Below, one piece after another: positions 1 through 4,009 of a stretch of 9,574 nucleotides of DNA. Source of the stretch: Armatimonadota bacterium. GTDB taxonomy: Bacteria > Armatimonadota > Abditibacteriia > CG2-30-59-28. The first letter of the stretch is position 1; the number at the start of each line of letters is the position of its first letter. The translations under genes and the position numbers were made by a program. The notes beneath the pieces are model-generated. The model saw nothing but the letters and a program-made list of their open reading frames with translations. It was not told where the DNA came from and searched no databases. The stretch is taken from positions 1 through 9,574 of the forward strand of contig JACQGJ010000173.1 of assembly GCA_016199605.1 (NCBI GenBank). The letters are read 5' to 3'.

Positions 1-21
1 GAGTTGAGGAGTGATGCTTGA

Positions 22-789
22 ATGTACTTGATGTATGTGGACGAAAGCGGCGACTGCGGATTGGTCAATTCACCGACGCGTTACTTTGTTCTCACCGGAT
101 TGGTTGTCCACGAACTTCGTTGGCAGGCATACGCAGACCAACTCGTGGCTTTCCGCCGCCGGATGCGCCAGCAGTTTGGTCTGCGCCTGAGGGAGGAACT
201 ACACGCCGCGGCCCTGATCACTCGTCCCGGTGAACTCGTCCGGATCAAGCGCCATGACCGATTGACGATCATCCGAGCGTTTGCCGATGAGATCGCTTCG
301 ATGGGCGACGTCAACGTGATCAACGTGGTTGTAGACAAGCAAGGGAAACCGACGGACTATGACGTCTTCGCGGTTGCATGGAAGGCTCTGGTTCAACGAT
401 TTGAGAACACGCTGTCCCGCCACAACTTTGCGGGGCCTGCGAATCCTGATGAGCGGGGGATGATCTTGCCGGATCACACCGACGACAAGAAGCTGACGGG
501 CTTGCTGAGACAAATGAGGAGGTACAATCCCATTCCTCATCAGGCGTCAGTCGGGTCTGGATACCGGAACATGCCTCTGGTCAGCATCATCGAAGATCCC
601 AGTTTCCGCGACTTACTGCACTCCTACTTTATCCAAGCTGTAGACCTCGGTGCGTTCCTGCTCTATCAGCGATTGGCGCCCAGCGCATACATGCGGAGGA
701 AATCGGGACAGAACTTCTTTCAGAGGCTCGATCCAATCCTGTGCAAGGTTGCTTCGAAAAGCGATCCGCACGGGATCGTGTGGCTCTAA
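22..789 (+). CDS. DUF3800 family protein (predicted RNase H-like fold)
   Basis: This 255-residue protein starts with MYLMYVDESGD, the hallmark N-terminus of DUF3800, whose acidic residues (here D7, E8, D11) sit on the first strand of a predicted RNase H-like fold. Later matching positions are an E-x-H motif in 'REELHA', an acidic strand end at D151 in 'ILPDHTDDK', and a helix with Q205 and D208 ('FIQAVDLGAF'), equivalent to the usual QxAD motif. Family members are often found beside mobile elements and restriction or defence genes, and a nuclease activity is suspected but not established. GAGGAG lies upstream at 6-11; ATG 22 directly abuts a TGA at 19-21 that may end a preceding gene, so translational coupling is possible. 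ATG 31 (residue 4) is an alternative start. The gene appears intact and of normal length. The family call is firm; the activity is inference. Confidence 0.88.
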   Translation: MYLMYVDESGDCGLVNSPTRYFVLTGLVVHELRWQAYADQLVAFRRRMRQQFGLRLREELHAAALITRPGELVRIKRHDRLTIIRAFADEIASMGDVNVINVVVDKQGKPTDYDVFAVAWKALVQRFENTLSRHNFAGPANPDERGMILPDHTDDKKLTGLLRQMRRYNPIPHQASVGSGYRNMPLVSIIEDPSFRDLLHSYFIQAVDLGAFLLYQRLAPSAYMRRKSGQNFFQRLDPILCKVASKSDPHGIVWL

Positions 790-796
790 CAAAAAA

Positions 797-814
797 GGGG
801 ACGTTACCGTCCCC
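797..814. terminator. GC-rich hairpin after the DUF3800 gene
   Basis: GGGGACG (797-803) pairs perfectly with CGTCCCC (808-814) around the loop TTAC, eight bases after the DUF3800 stop codon. A run of six A (791-796) precedes it and no T-run follows. It therefore looks like a canonical Rho-independent terminator only for transcription coming from the right on the minus strand. On the plus strand it could still stabilise the 3' end of the DUF3800 transcript. No minus-strand gene that needs it is visible. Confidence 0.5.
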
Positions 815-939
815 GGAGGAATCCTACTATCCAGTCGAGCCGGGGTTCAGATTCCGATGTCAATGTAACAAATCACACCGCGGAAGTCAACAGAAATCCA
901 AGAATTGTTCGGGGGAGAATTGCAGACATCCGCCAGCGG

Positions 940-1176
940 ATGGAGCAGTTCCTCCGCGACCTCGGCGCCTCCCCCGCCGAATCCAGCAGCCGCTACTCGC
1001 TGGAGCAACCGTGGACGCTGACGCCGGAGGAATTCACCAAGCGCGCCCGCAAGCACGGCATGCCTGACCTCCGTCTCTTCGCCACCGTCCGCGACCAAAC
1101 CGCCGCGCTGACGGAGGTGATTGCAAAGGTGGAGCGGGAGATTGGCGAGCGGGTGGCGGGGTTGTACAAGGTGTGA
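940..1176 (+). pseudogene. C-terminal fragment of an N6-DNA methylase/type IIG enzyme, tail copy 1
   Basis: The 78-residue product ends in a segment with 'TAALTEVIAKVEREIGERV' followed by AGLYKV. This resembles the extreme C-terminus of Eco57I/PglX-like N6-adenine methylases and type IIG enzymes, where a conserved helix reads roughly 'I..lEreID.lVy.LYgL'. No methylase catalytic motifs are present, so it is a tail without its enzyme. The frame stays open back to the DUF3800 stop (787-789), and 'IADIRQRMEQFLRDL' from 919 suggests that methylase-like coding begins somewhat before ATG 940. There is no well-placed ribosome-binding site, so translation is doubtful. Bases 956-1176 align without gaps to 2052-2272 (27 differences over 219 bases of sense codons, 58 of 73 residues identical). 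Homology to the methylase family is judged by eye from remembered family features. Confidence 0.6.
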
Positions 1177-1195
1177 CGGTGGTATTGACGCGTTG

Positions 1196-1225
1196 TTGAC
1201 CTCCGACAACACCGACGGGTATAAT
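1196..1225 (+). promoter_or_regulatory. Strong sigma-70 promoter for the small protein/DUF6338 unit
   Basis: TTGACC (1196-1201) and a perfect TATAAT (1220-1225) are separated by 18 bases, with the expected start near 1231-1233. It begins only 20 bases after the stop codon of tail copy 1. A short dyad, TGTTG (1194-1198) and CAACA (1207-1211), straddles the -35 box and could be an operator, though five-base arms are weak evidence. Confidence 0.75.
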
Positions 1226-1229
1226 AGCG

Positions 1230-1253
1230 CCAGACTCAGCGAGAGCAGTCTGG
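1230..1253 (+). promoter_or_regulatory. 5' leader hairpin with GAGA tetraloop
   Basis: CCAGACT (1230-1236) pairs perfectly with AGTCTGG (1247-1253). Inside it, GC/GC closes a GAGA (GNRA) tetraloop at 1241-1244. The hairpin sits at or within a few bases of the predicted transcript 5' end and eight bases before the Shine-Dalgarno sequence, so it may protect the message or affect initiation. The pairing is seen directly; a role is inference. Confidence 0.45.
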
Positions 1254-1261
1254 AGTCGCAA

Positions 1262-1267
1262 AGGAGG
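1262..1267 (+). promoter_or_regulatory. Ribosome-binding site deciding the start at 1276
   Basis: AGGAGG is a perfect match to the anti-Shine-Dalgarno sequence. It lies two bases before ATG 1270, which is too close, and eight bases before the in-frame ATG 1276, which is ideal. The start is therefore placed at 1276. Confidence 0.8.
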
Positions 1268-1275
1268 GAATGATT

Positions 1276-1461
1276 ATGTCCGAGAACAAGAGTGGCGGGC
1301 TTGGCCCGGTGCGTGAGGATTTTCAGAAGTCCTTTACCCATCAGGGGGTCAAGCCGCAGGGCAATCCGCCCACCACGCGTCCCACGCAGCCGCCAGCGGG
1401 AAGTAGCTCTCAAAAGCCAACCCAGTCCACATCTGGTTCAGGCGGTGGAAAGAAGCCATAG
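1276..1461 (+). CDS. Small Pro/Gly/Ser-rich hypothetical protein
   Basis: This is a 61-residue protein (63 if ATG 1270 is used). It has a short polar N-terminus (MSENKSGGLGPVREDFQKSF) followed by a disordered, low-complexity tail rich in Pro, Thr, Gln, Ser and Gly that ends in GGGKKP. It has no membrane segment or signal peptide. It has an excellent ribosome-binding site and its own near-consensus promoter, and its stop codon is three bases before the ATG of the DUF6338-like membrane protein, so the two are surely one operon. I recall small proline-rich proteins of similar shape beside membrane proteins of this kind, but cannot name the family. It may be an adaptor or a binding partner of the membrane protein's cytoplasmic domain; this is inference from adjacency only. 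Confidence 0.8.
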   Translation: MSENKSGGLGPVREDFQKSFTHQGVKPQGNPPTTRPTQPPAGSSSQKPTQSTSGSGGGKKP

Positions 1462-1464
1462 AAG

Positions 1465-2049
1465 ATGGACGTCACGAAAGTCTTTCAGGTCCTCGCGTAC
1501 GTGATTCCCGGATTTATCGGACTTCAATGGTATCGGGCCGTGTATCCGGTGAAAAAAGTGTCCGATACCGTCATAGTATTGTGGAGTCTGATCCACACAC
1601 TGATCATTCTCGCTGCATTTGGTTTTTTGAGTTGGCTATTGGAACTTCCTCAACTCAACTACTTTACGCGTCCCCCTGAAACCCTCGGCTGGAAATCCGC
1701 CGCTCTCCTCATCCTAAGTGGCTTCCTCTACGGCTCACTTCTGGCAGGACTTCACTGGGCCCGGCAGAAGCTCAGCTTGTGGACCCCTGATCCCCTTTCC
1801 ATTTGGGCAAAGGTGAACTTGCAGAAGGAAGGATATTGGACGCTTGTTCGCCTCAAAGAACGAGACCTCCTGTACTTCGGCTGGATTTCCGACTACACCT
1901 TCGATCCCGACTCCGATGATCAGGACTTCCTCCTTCGAGACGCTCGCTGCGTTGACGAAAACCTGCAGGTGAAATACCTTGTGGCAGGGCTGGGGGTGTA
2001 CCTCAACACCAGAGACGTGATATCCATTGAATTCATCCACGCCGAGTGA
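1465..2049 (+). CDS. DUF6338-like membrane protein
   Basis: The product has 194 residues. Three hydrophobic segments are visible at about 5-24 (VFQVLAYVIPGFIGL...), 35-60 (VIVLWSLIHTLIILAAFGF...) and 77-97 (SAALLILSGFLYGSLLAG...). They are followed by a soluble region of about 95 residues, probably cytoplasmic. That region contains a small beta-type motif, 'LVRLKERDLLYFGWISDYT' and then 'DQDFLLRDA', which fits the DUF6338 pattern in which a short SH3-like stretch ends in a D-x-x-L strand. 'IPGFIGLQWYRAVYP' in the first segment also fits. DUF6338 proteins have no established activity to my knowledge. The gene starts three bases after the stop of the small Pro-rich protein, and methylase tail copy 2 begins two bases after its own stop. 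The family assignment is moderately confident and the function is unknown. Confidence 0.8.
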   Translation: MDVTKVFQVLAYVIPGFIGLQWYRAVYPVKKVSDTVIVLWSLIHTLIILAAFGFLSWLLELPQLNYFTRPPETLGWKSAALLILSGFLYGSLLAGLHWARQKLSLWTPDPLSIWAKVNLQKEGYWTLVRLKERDLLYFGWISDYTFDPDSDDQDFLLRDARCVDENLQVKYLVAGLGVYLNTRDVISIEFIHAE

Positions 2050-2050
2050 G

Positions 2051-2302
2051 TGCGACCTCGGCACCTCCCCCGCCGAATCCAGCAGCCGCAACCCGCTGGA
2101 GCAGCCGTGGTCGCTGACGCCGGAGGAATTCACTAAGCGCACCCACAAGCACGGGACCCCCGACCCCCGCCTCTTCACCACCGCCCGCGACGAAACCGCC
2201 GCGCTGACGGAGGGGATTGCGGAGGTGGAGCGAGAGATTGGCGAGCGCGTAGCGGGGTTGTATGGGGTGGAGTTGGATAGTGAGCGGGATGAGGAAAAAT
2301 GA
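2051..2302 (+). pseudogene. Methylase C-terminal fragment, tail copy 2
   Basis: From the second base after the DUF6338-like stop codon, the sequence matches tail copy 1 without a gap (2052-2272 against 956-1176). Of the 27 differences over 73 codons, about 15 codons are changed in meaning and 10 are silent, so constraint on the protein is weak at most. The stop codon of copy 1 has become GAG here, and the frame runs on for about 12 more codons (...ELDSERDEEK) to TGA 2300-2302. In frame, a TTG at 2027 inside the DUF6338-like gene is the only nearby start and has a poor ribosome-binding site. It is most likely an untranslated remnant; a short translated peptide is not excluded. Confidence 0.65.
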
Positions 2303-2304
2303 GT

Positions 2305-2333
2305 TTGACTTTCCTGAAGAGAGCCTTTACAAT
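2305..2333 (+). promoter_or_regulatory. Sigma-70 promoter of the hairpin array/NYN unit
   Basis: TTGACT (2305-2310) and TACAAT (2328-2333) are separated by the optimal 17 bases, with a predicted start near 2340. It lies immediately after the stop of tail copy 2. An inverted repeat, AGGAAA (2292-2297) and TTTCCT (2310-2315), flanks the -35 box and could be a repressor site. The promoter places the whole hairpin array in the 5' part of the transcript. Confidence 0.75.
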
Positions 2334-2339
2334 ACAACC

Positions 2340-2450
2340 ACTAAACTGCCGCGGAGTCCTTTTGGACTTCACGAATTATACTGCCGGGCCTTTCGGGGCT
2401 CGAATCATTCTGCCGGGAGCTCTTGCGAAAGAGCTCCCGAATTGTTTTTG
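2340..2450 (+). ncRNA. Candidate structured RNA: array of three tandem hairpins
   Basis: Three hairpins follow each other. H1 (2350-2373) has a stem GGAGTCC/GGACTTC with loop TTTT, closed by an outer CG/CG pair across one mismatch. H2 (2385-2402) is CGGGCCT/GGGGCTCG with a UUCG-type loop and G.U pairs. H3 (2414-2439) is CGGGAGCTCTT/AAGAGCTCCCG with a GCGA (GNRA) loop. The linkers H1-H2 (AATTATACTGC) and H2-H3 (AATCATTCTGC) are both 11 bases long and match at 9 positions, and CTGC also precedes H1. Stem sequences differ while pairing is kept, which points to selection on structure. It starts about ten bases after a strong promoter and ends in a terminator-like stem before the nuclease gene. 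It could be an independent small RNA, an RNA antitoxin, or a leader controlling the gene. No known RNA family is recognised. Confidence 0.6.
2414..2449 (+). terminator. Terminator/attenuator-like hairpin before the NYN gene
   Basis: An 11-bp perfect stem (2414-2424 with 2429-2439) is capped by GCGA and followed by AATTGTTTTT. The T-run is set back three bases from the stem, so termination may be partial. That would yield a short RNA of about 110 bases plus some read-through into the nuclease gene. This is the third hairpin of the array. Confidence 0.55.
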
Positions 2451-2456
2451 GGGAGA
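2451..2456 (+). promoter_or_regulatory. Ribosome-binding site deciding the GTG start at 2465
   Basis: GGGAGA, part of GGGGAGA (2450-2456), lies eight bases before GTG 2465. Starting here gives the protein N-terminus (V/M)AYRVRIFVDFWNFQ, as expected for an NYN domain. The longer reading from TTG 2423 would begin inside the terminator-like stem and is unlikely. Confidence 0.7.
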
Positions 2457-2464
2457 GTGACGCT

Positions 2465-3079
2465 GTGGCCTATCGAGTTCGCATCTTCGTTGACTTCTGG
2501 AACTTCCAGTTATCCTGGAACGAGCACCTGGGGCAGTCCAGGCAGTGCGATTGGCCCAAGATGCCCTTGCGTTTCGTTCAGGCCGCACAGACCAGCTTGA
2601 GCAAAGCCGGAATCACAGAACCGCTGCAAATTGAGGAAACTCGTGTCTACGCTTCTTACGACCGAGGCAACCCCGCTGAACAAAAGCTACGCGGCTGGCT
2701 GACCGACTTCCTTGACCGCCAACCGAGCTTCCGGGTTTTCGCCAAACAACGGGCCGGAGGCACGATCAGCGTCCGTTGTCGCACATGCGGACAGGCAATC
2801 TCTGACTGCCCGTCCTGCCACGCGCCCCTGGCGGGCACACGCGAAAAGGGCGTTGACACCGCCATCGTTACGGATCTCCTCTCTCTCGCCTGGGAGAACG
2901 CCTACGAGATTGCGATTCTGGTCACTTCTGATGCTGACATGATCCCTTGTGTGGAACGGCTGCAGGAAAAGGGCTTCAAGGTGATCAATGCTACCTGGGC
3001 AGGACGAGGGCATCAACTGGCACAGGTGTGCTGGGCATCATTCAACACCCTGGAGGTCGCGGATCAGTTCATTCGATGA
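2465..3079 (+). CDS. NYN-domain (PIN-like) predicted ribonuclease with inserted zinc ribbon
   Basis: The protein has 204 residues from GTG 2465. The N-terminal strand IFVDFWNF supplies D10 and N13, the first metal-binding acid and the Asn typical of NYN (LabA/DUF88-type) nucleases. 'KGVDTAIVTDLL' gives D131 and D137, and 'VTSDADM' gives D156 and D158, completing the acidic Mg2+ site. All catalytic acids of the fold appear present. Between the halves lies C105-x2-C108-x6-C115-x2-C118, a four-cysteine zinc knuckle that could bind RNA. NYN proteins cleave single-stranded or structured RNA, and some are toxins or defence effectors. A strong promoter and the three-hairpin array precede the gene, and a small ORF containing tail copy 3 overlaps its stop by ATGA. 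The domain call is firm; the substrate and any toxin role are inference. Confidence 0.88.
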   Translation: MAYRVRIFVDFWNFQLSWNEHLGQSRQCDWPKMPLRFVQAAQTSLSKAGITEPLQIEETRVYASYDRGNPAEQKLRGWLTDFLDRQPSFRVFAKQRAGGTISVRCRTCGQAISDCPSCHAPLAGTREKGVDTAIVTDLLSLAWENAYEIAILVTSDADMIPCVERLQEKGFKVINATWAGRGHQLAQVCWASFNTLEVADQFIR

Positions 3080-3291
3080 GTGAGTATACCGCGCAGGCTG
3101 TTCGCGTTACCCTCCTCATCCCCGATGCCTCCACGCGTGCCACGGGCGTCCCGCCCGTGAGTATTCATGCGCTGGATGCGGCGCAAGCCACATTCATCGC
3201 CGTCCGCGACGATACCGCCACGTTGACCGAGGAAATCGCGAAGGTCTTGCGGGAGGACGACGAATCCATTGAGGGGAGTTACGCAGATTAA
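3076..3291 (+). CDS. Small ORF overlapping the NYN gene; carries methylase tail copy 3
   Basis: ATG 3076 overlaps the NYN stop (ATGA), so a ribosome finishing the nuclease could restart here and make a 71-residue protein. Its first 20 residues (MSEYTAQAVRVTLLIPDAST) match nothing I know. Residues 22-28 (ATGVPPV) are encoded by an interspersed palindrome. From F40 the rest is a diverged methylase tail: bases 3193-3291 align without gaps to 1078-1176, 18 of 32 residues agree, and the two stop codons coincide. It may be only a decayed remnant that happens to be open, or a coupled small partner of the nuclease. The palindrome in the middle favours a remnant. Confidence 0.4.
   Translation: MSEYTAQAVRVTLLIPDASTRATGVPPVSIHALDAAQATFIAVRDDTATLTEEIAKVLREDDESIEGSYAD
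3141..3159. repeat. REP-like interspersed palindrome
   Basis: CACGGGCG and CGCCCGTG form a perfect 8-bp stem around TCC. The minus strand reads HGRDARGT in one frame and the plus strand reads TGVPPV. I recall this sequence as a widely scattered intergenic palindrome in Verrucomicrobia, Planctomycetes and relatives. Only one copy is in this window, so the dispersed nature is from memory. Confidence 0.6.
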
Positions 3292-4009
3292 GAAACATCG
3301 TTGTTTGTCTTCAACCTTTCCTCGCTCCGCCTTCCTGATGGCGCTCTTGCTCCAATCTTCCGTCACCCGTGCTGACAAGCTCGACTCTGGCTCGTGGCGG
3401 CTATACTACCATTCCAGCGGTTTCTACTCCCTCGACTACAAGGGCGAGACGTTCTTGCAGGATCCGTACTCCTGGCTGCCGATCATGGAAGGGAAGCTGG
3501 AGAAGAAAGCAACCAAAGACTCGCTGCACCTGAAGTGGTCGGACCGGGCAGCCGGACGACACCCCGGATACACCTCGGCCTTCGAGGTCCACCTGGGAGA
3601 GGGTGAGTGCGCATTGATCTGGAAGCAATCGTGTCACCAGCAGCCGAAGGGCATGGAACTGGCGGTCTTCCTGCCGGACGAGTTCTTCCGTAGCCCTGGC
3701 AAAGAGGCCACTGCTACGTTCGTTCAACGGAACGGAAACAAAGGCACGACGGCCCTGAGGGACGGCCCGGGGATCGGTGGCGCCGGTCAAGGGCTGGTGG
3801 CGTTGCGCTCGCTGACACTCGCTGGGGACAGGCGAACGATACAGATAGAAATGCTTTCAGGAGCAGAGTCAGGCTATGGATGGTCGTTTCAGGACTATCG
3901 GCAGGCGCCCAACGCACCAGGCTGCTATCGCCTGGTCTTCTCGTGGGACAGCTCTCCATTTAAGGCGGATCTGAAGGTGCTATTTCAGGTGAAAGGCGAG
4001 ACGCAATGA
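3269..4009 (+). CDS. Secreted beta-rich protein of unknown function
   Basis: As drawn from TTG 3269 the product has 246 residues. A signal peptide is clear: basic n-region (KKHR), hydrophobic stretch 'AFLMALLLQSSV' and likely cleavage after TRA at about residue 36. The mature part of about 210 residues has many alternating hydrophobic/aromatic strands ('SWRLYYHSSGFYSLDY', 'CYRLVFSWDSS') and looks all-beta, possibly a jelly roll or a mutarotase-like sandwich. No catalytic motif is recognised. Its last four bases overlap the start of the large glycoside hydrolase, so the two are translationally coupled and probably work on the same glycan. The start is uncertain: TTG 3269 has GGGAGGA 11 bases upstream; an ATT at 3287, eight bases after GAGGGGAG, would give a textbook MKKHR signal peptide; TTG 3305 is also possible. 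The 5' end overlaps the end of tail copy 3. Confidence 0.8.
   Translation: MRGVTQIKKHRCLSSTFPRSAFLMALLLQSSVTRADKLDSGSWRLYYHSSGFYSLDYKGETFLQDPYSWLPIMEGKLEKKATKDSLHLKWSDRAAGRHPGYTSAFEVHLGEGECALIWKQSCHQQPKGMELAVFLPDEFFRSPGKEATATFVQRNGNKGTTALRDGPGIGGAGQGLVALRSLTLAGDRRTIQIEMLSGAESGYGWSFQDYRQAPNAPGCYRLVFSWDSSPFKADLKVLFQVKGETQ

Noticed and set aside
1..21. Possible end of an upstream gene (codons GAG TTG AGG AGT GAT GCT TGA)
   Set aside because: The TGA abutting ATG 22 is suggestive, but six codons cannot be assigned to any protein and other frames also stop here.
811..855. Possible pseudoknot: CCCCGG (811-816) with CCGGGG (840-845) crossed by GGAATC (818-823) with GATTCC (850-855)
   Set aside because: The first arm competes with the stronger hairpin 797-814, and six-base arms in GC-rich DNA arise by chance.
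847..1413. Minus-strand open frame of 188 codons, and similar ones at 1735-2337, 4411-5112 and 8476-9078
   Set aside because: All lie opposite recognisable plus-strand coding or tail sequence and show no domain or composition of a real protein; they are consequences of high GC.
2395..2406. tRNA T-arm-like string GGGGCTCGAATC
   Set aside because: No acceptor, D or anticodon arms can be built around it; it is better explained as the 3' side of hairpin 2 and its linker.
2346..2450. CRISPR-like array
   Set aside because: The repeated parts are 11-nt linkers between short hairpins, only three units are present, and the variable parts are self-complementary rather than spacer-like.
2423..2464. 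N-terminal extension of the NYN protein from TTG 2423
   Set aside because: The TTG lies inside the terminator-like stem, has no SD, and the extension adds nothing like an NYN domain; GTG 2465 has a well-placed GGGGAGA.
2044..3085. Shared 8-mer GAGTGAGT at the ends of the DUF6338-like gene (2044-2051) and the NYN gene (3078-3085), as a possible recombination core
   Set aside because: It falls in a different phase relative to the two stop codons, is absent before tail copy 1, and is short enough for coincidence.
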